Shown: positions 25,766 to 34,815, numbered from the stretch's first letter. The stretch is 44,356 bases of DNA from Clostridium sp. CAG:452 (GCA_000434035.1 FR893524.1:146290-190645); one strand, 5' to 3'. Translations and numbers: made by a program. Notes: generated by a model not told the origin, from the sequence alone.

Positions 25766-25799
25766 AAATAGAAAGTTACATTGTAACTTTCTATTTTTT
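25766..25799. terminator. bidirectional terminator
   Basis: AAAAATAGAAAGTTACA pairs with TGTAACTTTCTATTTTT; A and T runs flank both sides. It serves the symporter (+) and the convergent regulator (-), whose stop codon lies in the right arm. Confidence 0.88.
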
Positions 25800-26387
25800 C
25801 CTTTTAAATTTTAATGTTGACCACAAAATAATTGCAAGTTGAGCAGGAATGCCCAATATAAACAATTGCCAAAGGTTAAACTTAATCAAACACAAATATA
25901 TACACGCTAATATACTCCAAACAAAAAACGAAACTATAATATAATTATTTCTTTTGTTTCCCCAAAGACTATTAAAAATTAAAAACATAAGTATTGTTAG
26001 AGGAACACTAATATAAAATACATACCACACATAAATACCTTTAAAGATTGAAACTAAACTAAAAACTATTGTTGATATAATCCATATAGGACAAGCAGAT
26101 AGTAAAGAAAGAGAAACTTTATTAAGACTGCTTGATTTAATTTTGTTTTCTATTACAATCAATTTTTCGTTTTCTAAGTGCTCATTTAAAAGATAATCTA
26201 TAGTTACTCCAAAAAAATCTGCAATTTGTTTTAGAACTACAACATCTGGAATAGATTCTGCTCTTTCCCATTTTGATATTGCTTTATCAGAATAATTAAG
26301 TTCTTTTGCAAATTCTAACTGTGTTAAATTTTTTGATTTTCGAAGATTTGTTATGTTATTTGCGATAATTCGCTTTAAATCATTCAT
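25791..26387 (-). CDS. XRE-family regulator with C-terminal membrane segments
   Basis: The 198-aa protein starts at the ATG at 26387 (reading MNDLKRIIANN), with GGGAGAG about 10 bases upstream. A TTG start 7 codons earlier is possible but would contain that site. The N-terminal ~65 residues are a helix-turn-helix (NITNLRKSKNLTQLEFAKEL, then SDKAISKWERAESIPDVV and IADFFGVTIDYLL). After a linker come four or five hydrophobic segments (LLSACPIWIISTIVFSLVSI, VPLTILMFLIF, IIVSFFVWSILACIYLC, LFILGIPAQLAIIL). It is probably a membrane-tethered repressor that senses an envelope signal. It is the only gene on the - strand, and a palindrome in front of it suggests autoregulation. Confidence 0.87.
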   Translation of the reverse strand: MNDLKRIIANNITNLRKSKNLTQLEFAKELNYSDKAISKWERAESIPDVVVLKQIADFFGVTIDYLLNEHLENEKLIVIENKIKSSSLNKVSLSLLSACPIWIISTIVFSLVSIFKGIYVWYVFYISVPLTILMFLIFNSLWGNKRNNYIIVSFFVWSILACIYLCLIKFNLWQLFILGIPAQLAIILWSTLKFKRKK

Positions 26388-26405
26388 AAAGCTACACTCT
26401 CCCAA

Positions 26406-26428
26406 CAATTCTACTGACGGTAGAATTG
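26406..26428. promoter_or_regulatory. probable operator of the XRE regulator
   Basis: CAATTCTAC and GTAGAATTG are perfect 9-bp inverted arms around TGACG, in the divergent gap between the regulator and the acyl-CoA ligase. A related half-site (CTCTACCAGTATAG) lies at 26440-26453. Confidence 0.6.
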
Positions 26429-26488
26429 GAAATTAAATACTCTACCAGTATAGCATAAAAGTGTAGAAATAGCAATACCAACAAATTC

Positions 26489-26518
26489 TTGACTTGCTTA
26501 ATAAAATGGTGCTAAACT
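26489..26518 (+). promoter_or_regulatory. promoter for the acyl-CoA ligase gene
   Basis: TTGACT (26489-26494) and TAAACT (26513-26518), spacer 18. Confidence 0.5.
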
Positions 26519-26563
26519 ATTGAAAGTGAAAAATACAAAGAACAAATTTGGAGGTAATAAAAA

Positions 26564-28297
26564 ATGAAAAAATTAAACAGCGAAATTTACAAGATTGATG
26601 AGATATATAATTTTAGAGATTTGGTAAATCATAGTGCTAGTAAATATTCCAATAATGTAGCATACAAATTTAAGAAAAATTTAGGAAAGCCAAATCAAAA
26701 AATAGTAGAAAAAACATATAGTCAAATAAAAGAAGAGATAGAAGCTTTTGGAACAACACTTTTAAAAATGGGACTAGAAAATAAAAAGGTAGCAGTTATA
26801 GGAAATAATAGATATGAATGGTGCGTTACTTATTTAACGGTTACAACATCAAATATGGTAATTGTTCCATTGGATAAAGCATTACCAGATGCTGAAATTA
26901 AAAGCTTAATAAAAAGAAGTAAAGCAGATGCTGTTGTATATGAGAATAAATATAGTAAAGTTTTTGAAGAAATAAAACAAGAAGATACATCTTTGCAATA
27001 TTTTATAAATATGGACTTAAACAAAGAAAAAGATGGTATATTATCTTTTAATGAATTAGTAGAAAAAGGAAAAGAAGAAAGAAAAAACGGAAACAAAGCA
27101 TATGATGAAGTAAAAATAGATAATGAGAAAATGAGTGTTTTAATATTCACATCAGGGACAACAAATACAGCAAAGGGTGTAATGCTTTCTCAAAAAAATA
27201 TAACATCTAACATAATGGCAATGGCTAAAATGTCAAAAATGTATCCAAATGATGTATTATTATCTTTCTTGCCATTACATCATACTTTTGAATGTACAAT
27301 CACATTTCTATATGGATTTTATAGTGGAGCAACAGTTGCTTTTTGTGATGGATTAAAATATATTGCAAAAAACTTACAAGAATATCATATTAGTGTATTT
27401 GTAGCAGTACCTTTAGTGCTAGAAACAATATATAAAAAGATACAAAAAGGAATAAAGGATCAAGGCAAAGAAAAAGTTGTAAATACAATGAGCAAAATTG
27501 CAAACTTTTTATTAAAATTCCATATTGATATAAGAAGAAAAGTGTTTAAATCAGTTTTAAACCAATTAGGAGGAAATTTAAGAATAGCTTACTTTGGAGC
27601 AGCTGCGATGGATAAAAACGTAATAGAAGGATACAACAATTTTGGAATAGATACTGTACAAGGATATGGACTAACAGAAACATCTCCATTAGTTGCAGCA
27701 GAAACAGACAAAGAACACTGTCCAGGAAGCGTTGGAATGGCTCCATTCAATATTCAAATAAGACTAGAAGATGTTGATGAAAATGGTGTAGGAGAAATAG
27801 TTACAAAAGGACCTAATGTAATGCTTGGCTATTATGAAGACGAAGCAGCAACAAAAGAGGTTTTAAAAGATGGATGGTTCCATACAGGAGATTTAGGATA
27901 TTACAATAAGGATGGATACTTATTTATAACAGGAAGAAAAAAAGAAGTTATAGTACTAAAAAATGGAGAAAATGTTTTCCCAAGCGATATAGAATTTTTA
28001 GTAAATAAATTACCTTATGTAAAAGAAAGTATGTTGTTCCCAAGAGAAAACTCAAAAGGAGAAATTGCTTTGGGAATAAAAGTAGTATATGATGAAAATG
28101 AGATAAAATCTCATTTTGGAGACAAAACAGAAAAAGAATATAAAGACTTAGTATGGGAAGATATTAAAGAAATAAACAAAAATCTATCACAATTCAAAAG
28201 AATAAAAGAATTGATTCTAACAAAAGAAGAATTAGAAAAAACAACAACACAAAAAATAAAAAGATTTAAAGAAATAGAAAAAATATTAAAAAAGTAA
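26564..28297 (+). CDS. long-chain acyl-CoA ligase (AMP-forming)
   Basis: The 577-aa ANL-family enzyme activates a fatty acid to acyl-AMP and then acyl-CoA. It has the nucleotide P-loop LIFTSGTTNTAKGVMLS near residue 196, the A5 motif QGYGLTETSPLVAAE, the hinge region GWFHTGDLGYYNKDGYLFITGRKK, and LKNGENVFPSDIE. The C-terminal catalytic lysine lies in TTTQKIKRF. No signal peptide. ATG 26564 follows TTGGAGG. The substrate chain length is not determinable. It stands alone between its promoter and a terminator; the divergent XRE regulator may control it. Confidence 0.92.
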   Translation: MKKLNSEIYKIDEIYNFRDLVNHSASKYSNNVAYKFKKNLGKPNQKIVEKTYSQIKEEIEAFGTTLLKMGLENKKVAVIGNNRYEWCVTYLTVTTSNMVIVPLDKALPDAEIKSLIKRSKADAVVYENKYSKVFEEIKQEDTSLQYFINMDLNKEKDGILSFNELVEKGKEERKNGNKAYDEVKIDNEKMSVLIFTSGTTNTAKGVMLSQKNITSNIMAMAKMSKMYPNDVLLSFLPLHHTFECTITFLYGFYSGATVAFCDGLKYIAKNLQEYHISVFVAVPLVLETIYKKIQKGIKDQGKEKVVNTMSKIANFLLKFHIDIRRKVFKSVLNQLGGNLRIAYFGAAAMDKNVIEGYNNFGIDTVQGYGLTETSPLVAAETDKEHCPGSVGMAPFNIQIRLEDVDENGVGEIVTKGPNVMLGYYEDEAATKEVLKDGWFHTGDLGYYNKDGYLFITGRKKEVIVLKNGENVFPSDIEFLVNKLPYVKESMLFPRENSKGEIALGIKVVYDENEIKSHFGDKTEKEYKDLVWEDIKEINKNLSQFKRIKELILTKEELEKTTTQKIKRFKEIEKILKK

Positions 28298-28301
28298 ACT
28301 A

Positions 28302-28329
28302 AAAGCAAGGAATTAAAATTCCTTGCTTT
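28302..28329 (+). terminator. rho-independent terminator
   Basis: AAAGCAAGGAATT pairs with AATTCCTTGCTTT, followed by ATATA. Confidence 0.85.
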
Positions 28330-28499
28330 ATATATACAGAGGGGTTGTATTAAATAAATATTAACACATTACAATATAATTATAACACAGTTTACATAAA
28401 AACGCAAATTGCAATTTATTTAATAAATTTAAAAAAACCCTTTTCTTTATATAATCATGTATGATAGAATAATAACGAAAATTTAAAGGAGTGTGTTTT

Positions 28500-29207
28500 A
28501 TGAAAGACATAGCATATAAAAGAGTACTATTAAAGCTAAGCGGAGAAGCTTTGGCTGGAGAAAGAAAAAATGGAGTAGATGCAGAAACTTTAGGAAAAAT
28601 ATGTGACAAAATAAAAGAAATAGTAGATATGGGAGTAGAAGTATCAATAGTAGTTGGAGGAGGAAACTTCTGGAGAGGAAGATATGGACATCAAATGGAA
28701 AGAACAACATCAGACTATATGGGAATGCTTGCAACAACAATTAATGGATTAGCTCTTCAAGATGCATTAGAAGCAAGAGGAATATACACAAGACTTCAAA
28801 CTGCAATTGAAATGAGAGAAATAGCAGAACCATACATAAAAAGAAAAGCAATAAAACATTTAGAAAGAGGAAGAGTAGTAATATTCTCTTGTGGTACAGG
28901 AAATCCATACTTCTCAACAGACACAGGAGCAGCACTAAGGGCAGCAGAAACAGATTCAGAAGTAATATTACTTGCAAAAACAATTGATGGAGTATATTCA
29001 GCAGATCCAAAAGAAGATCCAAATGCAATAAAATATGACGAAATATCATATTTAGATATATTAAATCAAGACTTAAAAGTAATGGACTCAACAGCAACAT
29101 CACTTTGCAAAGATAACCATATACCATTAGTAGTATTTGGAATAGATGACCCTGAAAATATAGTACGTATTATAAAGGGCGAGAAAATAGGAACAATAGT
29201 AAAATAA
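28500..29207 (+). CDS. pyrH: UMP kinase
   Basis: Phosphorylates UMP to UDP, feeding pyrimidine nucleotides; hexameric and cytosolic. It has 235 aa from ATG 28500, which follows AAAGGAGTG; the in-frame alternative at 28491 overlaps that site. Motifs are VLLKLSGEALAGE, VVGGGNFWRGR, GTGNPYFSTDTGAALRAAE, and the C-terminal DGVYSADPK and DSTATSLCKDN. It precedes frr with 13 bases between, the usual pairing. Confidence 0.97.
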   Translation: MKDIAYKRVLLKLSGEALAGERKNGVDAETLGKICDKIKEIVDMGVEVSIVVGGGNFWRGRYGHQMERTTSDYMGMLATTINGLALQDALEARGIYTRLQTAIEMREIAEPYIKRKAIKHLERGRVVIFSCGTGNPYFSTDTGAALRAAETDSEVILLAKTIDGVYSADPKEDPNAIKYDEISYLDILNQDLKVMDSTATSLCKDNHIPLVVFGIDDPENIVRIIKGEKIGTIVK

Positions 29208-29220
29208 AGGAGAGAATTTT

Positions 29221-29769
29221 ATGGAATTAAATCATATTGAAGAAAAAATGAATAAAACAATTAGTGTTTTACAAGAAAACTTTTCAGAAGTAAGAGCAGG
29301 TAGAGCAAATCCTGCAATATTAAATAAAATAAGAGTAGACTATTATGGAACACCAACACCAATTAATCAAGTAGCAGGAATATCAGTTCCAGAAGCAAGA
29401 TTAATAGTAATACAACCATGGGATATAAGCTTATTAAAAGAAATAGAGAAAGAAATCTTAAAAGAAGAAATAGGAATAAATCCAAATAATGATGGAAAAG
29501 TTATTCGTTTAGCTTTCCCAGAACTAAATGAAGAAAGAAGAAAAGAACTAGTAAAAGAAGTTAAAAAAATGGCTGAAGACTCAAAAGTATCAATTCGTTC
29601 AATAAGAAGAGAAGCTATGGATGAAGCAAAAAAACTACAAAAAGATAACCAAATGACAGAAGATGAATTAAAAGGAGCAGAAGACAAAATACAAAAATTA
29701 ACAGACAATAAAATAGCAGAAATAGATAAAATATTAGCAGAAAAAGAAAAAGAAATAATGAGTGTATAA
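29221..29769 (+). CDS. frr: ribosome recycling factor
   Basis: Splits post-termination ribosomes together with EF-G. It has 182 aa, standard length, with SEVRAGRANPAIL, the hinge YYGTPTPINQVAGI, GKVIRLAFPELNEERRKELV, and the long C-terminal helix ending near EIDKILAEKEKEIM. ATG 29221 follows AAAGGAGAG. It is in an operon with pyrH. It is followed by repeat and terminator sequence. Confidence 0.98.
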   Translation: MELNHIEEKMNKTISVLQENFSEVRAGRANPAILNKIRVDYYGTPTPINQVAGISVPEARLIVIQPWDISLLKEIEKEILKEEIGINPNNDGKVIRLAFPELNEERRKELVKEVKKMAEDSKVSIRSIRREAMDEAKKLQKDNQMTEDELKGAEDKIQKLTDNKIAEIDKILAEKEKEIMSV

Positions 29770-29831
29770 TAAATTAATTCACTTATAACAAAAGATAAAA
29801 TATAAAAAGAACAAAATGGATTTTACGCCTT

Positions 29832-29893
29832 TTGTTCTTGCCGATTTGAGTTTCCAAATGAAATGGGAAAATCTCAAAGGTAATAACGATTAT
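29832..29893 (-). repeat. 62-bp dispersed repeat, copy 2 (inverted)
   Basis: Reverse complement of 2065-2126 with about six differences. Confidence 0.85.
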
Positions 29894-29910
29894 AAAAATA
29901 AAAATACAGA

Positions 29911-29941
29911 AAAAAGTGCTTTTGTTAAAAAGCACTTTTTG
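29911..29941 (+). terminator. rho-independent terminator
   Basis: AAAAAGTGCTTTT and AAAAGCACTTTTT flank GTT, ending the pyrH-frr region. Confidence 0.85.
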
Positions 29942-29996
29942 CATTTTGTGAACCAAAAGCAAAAATAAATACTCTAATATGTAGTGGAGGGATGAA

Positions 29997-30530
29997 ATGT
30001 CTAATATAAAACAAGCAATGAAAGGTGATAAACAAGCATTTGTTAAAGTAATAGAAGAACACAAGCTCGCTTTATATAAGGTTATGAAAGCTATTTTGCA
30101 AAATGAAGATGATGTATGTGATGCAATGCAAGAGACTTTAATTAACATATATAAAAATATAAGTAAATTACAGAGCGAAAGATATTTTAAAACATGGGCA
30201 ACAAGAATAGCAATAAATGAATGTTATCACATAATTAAAAAACAAAAAGTTAATCAAGATAAAATTGTAAAAATACAAAACAATACTTCAAATGAAGACA
30301 TGACTTTGAATAAAGAAATAGAAAAAACAGACATAGAAGTAGCAATTTCAAAACTTGATAAAGAACTAAAAATAGTAGTAGTAATGTATTACTATAATAA
30401 TTTAAAAGTACATGACATAGCAGAAGTACTAGAAATCCCAGCAGGTACAGTAAAAAGCAGATTGAGTAGGGCTAGAGAGAGTTTATATCAAAATTTAAAA
30501 CCAGAGGAGGTGAATGTTAATGAAGAATAA
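29997..30530 (+). CDS. ECF-type RNA polymerase sigma factor
   Basis: The 177-aa protein has region 2 (FVKVIEEHKLALYKVMKAI, DDVCDAMQETLINIYKNI, FKTWATRIAINECYHIIKK) and region 4 (ISKLDKELKIVVVMYYYNN, then IAEVLEIPAGTVKSRLSRAR). It directs transcription of a dedicated regulon under an envelope signal. ATG 29997 follows GGAGG; ATG 29992 is out of frame. It overlaps the next gene by 11 bases, which is typical of sigma/anti-sigma pairs. The promoter is not clear. Confidence 0.94.
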   Translation: MSNIKQAMKGDKQAFVKVIEEHKLALYKVMKAILQNEDDVCDAMQETLINIYKNISKLQSERYFKTWATRIAINECYHIIKKQKVNQDKIVKIQNNTSNEDMTLNKEIEKTDIEVAISKLDKELKIVVVMYYYNNLKVHDIAEVLEIPAGTVKSRLSRARESLYQNLKPEEVNVNEE

Positions 30531-32058
30531 AGACATAGATAATTTTATTAGAGAAAAAGCAAAAGAAGATCAAAAAATTTCTAAAAGAGCAGAAGACGTG
30601 ATTAAGAAATTTGAGAAAAATGTAGTACTAGAAGGAGGTGAACAGATGGAAAAAAGAGTAGTTACAATAAGCTTTGGAAAGTTTGTAACAATAGCTGCAA
30701 GTTTGGTTATAGTAGGATTCCTTGGAATAAATTTATATGCGCAATCAAATGGAAAGATGAGTGCAATATCTTCAATACAAGCATTATTTAAAAACGAAGC
30801 AAGAATAGATCTAGATGAAACAGCCAAAAGCCTATTTGAAAGAGCTTTTTATGCAGTAAAAGAAACAAATATTTACGAGATAGATGCAAATGAACCAAAA
30901 ATATACAATAAAAATAATATAGTTTATGTAAAAACAATTAAAAAATACAATAGAGATGAATTAAAAGAAAGATATAACACAATTTTTGATGGAGAAGCAC
31001 TAGATAAAATAGTTGATGAACTATTTTGTGATGTAGACGGAATGACATATCAAATTGCAACATCAGGAAAATCATATTGGATAAAAAACTCAAAAGTGGA
31101 GAATATAAAAGAAGAAGATGAAGAAATAACATATAAGGTAACTTATGAAGAAGAATGTGCTGAAACTACAAAAACAAAAACATGCGTGATGAAAATAAGA
31201 AAAGAAGATGATGGCTACAAAATAGTAGAGACAGAAGATTTAAATGTACTTGGAGAAAATAGCAAACAAACAGAAATTACAGAAGATACAAATTCAAAGG
31301 AAGACGAAAAAATAACAGAAGATACTGCTAAGAATAATACAAATGGTGGTTCAAATGATAGTAATGCAATTGCAACAAATTTGTGTGGAGATGTAAATTG
31401 TGATGGAATAGTTAACGGAAAAGATTTAATTGCATTGCAAAAATACCTACAAGGAAACAAGACTCTGTCAGAGCAAGGTAAAGAAAATGCTGATACGAAT
31501 GATGATGGAATTGTTGCAGAGGCAGATGTGGAAATTTTAAGACAATACTTAGCGGGAAACTGTGATAGATTACCAAATAGAATTTCAAAAGAGAAATTTA
31601 TAACTAAAGATATTCCAGGAATGAAAATAAATTATCCAACCAGTTGGAAAGTAACAGAAATAAATAAAAACAAATGGAATAGTCAACCAGGAGAACCATC
31701 ATGCTCATTTAGTGGAACAGTAAATAATGTAAATGTAACATTAACTGTATATGAACCAACCTTTAATTCAGGAGGATATGAAGAACTATTTAGAAAAGAA
31801 TGCGAAAAAAATGGAAGACAATACAGCAAAGAAATGTCAGAAGGAGGGTTCAACATTGGTAGCACAGATCCAAACCGTTTGGAATGGAGAGAAGCAACAA
31901 TTGCAAACAACACTGAGGTGTATTATCATGTAATAGATAGTACTGCAGGTATTGCCGTGAAGATAGAAGCAAAATACGATACTATGGATGGAAGTAGGTT
32001 ACCTGCATTAAGAGTTGTAGAAGACATGGTTCTTAGTGCAATAATAACATCATATTAA
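30520..32058 (+). CDS. putative membrane anti-sigma factor with dockerin domain
   Basis: ATG 30520 lies 9 bases after AGGAGG; ATG 30514 is too close. The 512-aa product has a cytosolic N terminus (~1-50), one membrane segment (FVTIAASLVIVGFLGINLYA, about residues 52-71), an extracellular region, an acidic Ser/Asn linker, and a dockerin type I domain at ~288-347: GDVNCDGIVNGKDLIALQKY and ADTNDDGIVAEADVEILRQY are its two calcium-binding repeats. The C-terminal ~155 residues begin with a YPTSW pattern as in PsbP-like domains. Gene overlap with the sigma factor and topology suggest an RsgI-like anti-sigma role; this is inferred, since no anti-sigma family motif is certain. Confidence 0.78.
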   Translation: MKNKDIDNFIREKAKEDQKISKRAEDVIKKFEKNVVLEGGEQMEKRVVTISFGKFVTIAASLVIVGFLGINLYAQSNGKMSAISSIQALFKNEARIDLDETAKSLFERAFYAVKETNIYEIDANEPKIYNKNNIVYVKTIKKYNRDELKERYNTIFDGEALDKIVDELFCDVDGMTYQIATSGKSYWIKNSKVENIKEEDEEITYKVTYEEECAETTKTKTCVMKIRKEDDGYKIVETEDLNVLGENSKQTEITEDTNSKEDEKITEDTAKNNTNGGSNDSNAIATNLCGDVNCDGIVNGKDLIALQKYLQGNKTLSEQGKENADTNDDGIVAEADVEILRQYLAGNCDRLPNRISKEKFITKDIPGMKINYPTSWKVTEINKNKWNSQPGEPSCSFSGTVNNVNVTLTVYEPTFNSGGYEELFRKECEKNGRQYSKEMSEGGFNIGSTDPNRLEWREATIANNTEVYYHVIDSTAGIAVKIEAKYDTMDGSRLPALRVVEDMVLSAIITSY

Positions 32059-32077
32059 AAACAAAGGAGAGATTTAA

Positions 32078-33070
32078 ATGAAAAAAGGAATAAAATTATC
32101 AACAGCCATATTTATATTTGTAATAATAATACTAGTGATAGGGCTAGTATGGATGTATGTTTACTATAACAATCAAAATAATATAGGAAATACTAATACA
32201 GAAATAAGCAATAAAGGAAATACAGACAAAAAAATGAATGAAACTGTTTTAAATGCATATGAGAAGTATAGTGATTTATATTGGTTATTCAAGGGAGAAG
32301 GTAAAACAGAATATACATGGTATGATGACAAAATAGAAATAAAAGATGGAAAGTTATATGTAAAAGGCAGTGTAGTAGATATTGAAGGAACACCAAAGGC
32401 CCTTGTTACATGGGGAGAACAAACTGTACAAAGAATATATGTTTTAACAGAAGAAGGAACAGTATGGAAAACTTCAGTAGTAGAAGGCACAAATGAAAGA
32501 TTAAATTCTAATTTTGAAAAAATAAACTTGCCAGCCAAGATTCTTGATATGACAGATGGAGGAAATCGCTTAGGAGCTAAGGAACCACCATATTTCTTGT
32601 TAGAAACAGGAGAACTAGTAAATGAAGAAGGAAATAAATATGAAGATGCAATCCAAGACTTTGCAACTAGTTTTGGAAATGAGGGAGATAGGATATATGT
32701 AAAGAAAGATAATACTATTGTATATTATGATAGAAACAATCACAAATATATTACAATAAAAGATGAAGATGGTAATGATGTAAAGATGAAAAATGCATAT
32801 GTACAATGGTCATCATTTGATGGAGAGTTAGCAAAAGGAGCAACTGAAAGACTTTTTGTAGTAACTGATGATGGAAAACTATTATATTTTGATGGATATA
32901 ATACAGCAACAGCTAAAGTATATAAAAAAGCTAAAAATAAAATTGTAAAAAATACAAGAGAAGAAAAACAAGAAAGAGAATATGGAGTTTCAAGAAATAG
33001 AATTATAGAATTCACAGATGGAACAAAATTGAAATTACAAGATACTACAGAAAACCTTATGGAAGATTAA
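32078..33070 (+). CDS. membrane-anchored hypothetical protein, 330 aa
   Basis: ATG 32078 follows AAAGGAGAG, 19 bases after the dockerin protein. An N-terminal anchor (TAIFIFVIIILVIGLVWMYVYY, about 8-29) is followed by an Asn-rich linker and a ~270-residue extracellular part with repeating beta-strand/turn stretches (VYVLTEEGTVWKTSV-like, YFLLETGELVNEEG, LFVVTDDGKLLYFDG), which resemble blades of an RCC1-like propeller. No enzyme motif is visible. It likely belongs to the sigma-factor operon and acts at the cell surface. Confidence 0.75.
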   Translation: MKKGIKLSTAIFIFVIIILVIGLVWMYVYYNNQNNIGNTNTEISNKGNTDKKMNETVLNAYEKYSDLYWLFKGEGKTEYTWYDDKIEIKDGKLYVKGSVVDIEGTPKALVTWGEQTVQRIYVLTEEGTVWKTSVVEGTNERLNSNFEKINLPAKILDMTDGGNRLGAKEPPYFLLETGELVNEEGNKYEDAIQDFATSFGNEGDRIYVKKDNTIVYYDRNNHKYITIKDEDGNDVKMKNAYVQWSSFDGELAKGATERLFVVTDDGKLLYFDGYNTATAKVYKKAKNKIVKNTREEKQEREYGVSRNRIIEFTDGTKLKLQDTTENLMED

Positions 33071-33083
33071 ATGTTATTTTACT

Positions 33084-33126
33084 AAAGACTTAAAAGAGAT
33101 ACTTTATGTGTCTCTTTTAAGTCTTT
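33084..33126 (+). terminator. rho-independent terminator
   Basis: AAAGACTTAAAAGAGA pairs with TCTCTTTTAAGTCTTT (16-bp arms), then G and TTT. Confidence 0.92.
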
Positions 33127-33138
33127 GTTTAAATTCCC

Positions 33139-33167
33139 TTGACACACTATATATTAAGGTATAAAAT
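33139..33167 (+). promoter_or_regulatory. sigma-A type promoter
   Basis: TTGACA (33139-33144) and TAAAAT (33162-33167), spacer 17, ahead of the gene at 33192. Confidence 0.6.
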
Positions 33168-33191
33168 TTTAACAAAAAGGGGGACCTCAAA

Positions 33192-33977
33192 ATGGAAAAC
33201 AAAGGAAAAATAAGTATAAGTTTAGAAACAGCAATTTGCATATTTATAATAGTACTATTGATTATAGCTTTAGTTGGAGTGATATGTTATAACTCTAATA
33301 AAGGAGAAAGTAAAACAACAAGTAATGATAATCAAAAAGTAGAAAATGTATTAATAGAAAAGGAAAGCGTAAATAAGGAAAGTGAAAAAGACTACAATGC
33401 AGAAGCAGTAAAAAAGATTAGTAAAGAAGGAACAAGGTTTATAATAGATAAAATTGACTCTAAAGGTGACAAATATGAAGTAACAGCGTATATATTAGAA
33501 GAAAATAGAAAGACATTTACACAAGAAGGATACAACCAAATTTTAAATGGAAAAGAATTTAACTTTAGAAATAAAGTATGGAAATATGAACCATCAAAAA
33601 CAACCGAAGGAGAGAATTTTGTACAAGTTAAATCTGGAAATTCACTATTAGCATTACTTTTCGATAAAGAAGATAAAGTATACTTTTTAGAAAATATAGC
33701 GGGAGCTAAAACAGGTGGATTAGATGATACTTTAAAAGAAAGTGTAAAATTTGAGCTAGATAAAGAATTCTATTTTGCTGGAGTGTTAGATTCAATATCA
33801 GTTGATAATGGAATTTTAAAAATAGAAAGAGAAACTGAGGGGGAAACATTAAAAAAATCAACAATAAATGACTTAAAGAGATGGGTAGAAAACAATTGTG
33901 GAGGTTCTTATGACGAACTTCTAGCATTTGCAGTAAATGGAAAAATTGTAGTAATTCAAACCTTATATATGTCATAA
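33192..33977 (+). CDS. membrane-anchored hypothetical protein, 261 aa
   Basis: ATG 33192 follows AAAAGGGGG. The N-terminal hydrophobic segment (AICIFIIVLLIIALVGVICY, about 15-34) anchors an extracellular part with a Ser/Asn/Lys linker followed by about 190 residues of mixed alpha/beta sequence. The arrangement (short positively charged start, anchor, Asn-rich linker) parallels the 32078 protein, so the two may be distant paralogues or serve the same surface process. No family is recognised. It is transcribed alone, from its own promoter to its own terminator. Confidence 0.72.
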   Translation: MENKGKISISLETAICIFIIVLLIIALVGVICYNSNKGESKTTSNDNQKVENVLIEKESVNKESEKDYNAEAVKKISKEGTRFIIDKIDSKGDKYEVTAYILEENRKTFTQEGYNQILNGKEFNFRNKVWKYEPSKTTEGENFVQVKSGNSLLALLFDKEDKVYFLENIAGAKTGGLDDTLKESVKFELDKEFYFAGVLDSISVDNGILKIERETEGETLKKSTINDLKRWVENNCGGSYDELLAFAVNGKIVVIQTLYMS

Positions 33978-33997
33978 TAGAAGTTTTATAAATAAAG

Positions 33998-34039
33998 AAG
34001 CTTTTTGAAAATATTTTCAAAAAGCTTTCATTTTTTTTA
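33998..34039 (+). terminator. rho-independent terminator
   Basis: AAGCTTTTTGAAAAT and ATTTTCAAAAAGCTT form a 15-bp palindrome, then TCATTTTTTTT. Confidence 0.9.
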
Positions 34040-34089
34040 TATAATATGATAGAATAGTATAAATTGAAAAGATATAAAGGGGCAATAAT

Positions 34090-34815
34090 ATGGAAAATAT
34101 AGATATAGATAAAGAAAATTTACCAAAGCATATAGCAATAATAATGGATGGAAACAGAAGATGGGCAAAAGATAGAGAACTTACAACAAGAGATGGACAT
34201 AAGGCAGGAGCACAAGCATTAGAAGATATATCAAAATTTTGTAACAAAATAGGAATAAAATACTTAACAGTGTATGCGTTCTCAACAGAAAACTGGAAAA
34301 GAAGCAAGAAAGAGGTATCTGCATTAATGGCAATACTTAGAATGCGTGTAGATGCATTTATAAAAGAAAAAGATAAACAAAATATACGAATTAAAGTTAT
34401 AGGAGATATAAAAGGATTAACAAAAAGCTTGCAAAAATCAATAGAAAAAGCTATAGAAATAACAAAAAACAATACAGGACTAACATTAAATATAGCATTT
34501 AATTATGGAGGAAGACAAGAACTAGTTAGAGCCACAAAAATAATTGCAGAAAAAGTAAAAAATAATGAAATAAGCATAGAAGACATAAATGAACAATTAA
34601 TTTCAGACAATTTATATACAGCTGGACAGCCGGACCCAGACTTACTTATAAGAACAAGTAGAGAGCTAAGAACAAGCAACTTTTTACCATGGCAGTTAGT
34701 ATATACAGAATTTTATTTTCCAGACAAACATTGGCCAGAATTTGGGGAAGAAGACTTGTTAGAAGCGATACGCGTATATCAAAAAAGAAACAGAAGGTTT
34801 GGAGGAAGACCATAG
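34090..34815 (+). CDS. uppS: undecaprenyl diphosphate synthase
   Basis: Cis-prenyltransferase that makes the C55 lipid carrier for cell-wall synthesis. The 241-aa length is typical. It has the catalytic aspartate in IAIIMDGNRRWAK (about residues 17-29), GHKAGAQAL, YAFSTENWKR, FNYGGRQELV, and the C-terminal DPDLLIRTSRELRTSNFL and WQLVYTEFYF. ATG 34090 follows AAGGGG. It heads a membrane lipid/replication run: cdsA, rseP, polC. Confidence 0.97.
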   Translation: MENIDIDKENLPKHIAIIMDGNRRWAKDRELTTRDGHKAGAQALEDISKFCNKIGIKYLTVYAFSTENWKRSKKEVSALMAILRMRVDAFIKEKDKQNIRIKVIGDIKGLTKSLQKSIEKAIEITKNNTGLTLNIAFNYGGRQELVRATKIIAEKVKNNEISIEDINEQLISDNLYTAGQPDPDLLIRTSRELRTSNFLPWQLVYTEFYFPDKHWPEFGEEDLLEAIRVYQKRNRRFGGRP

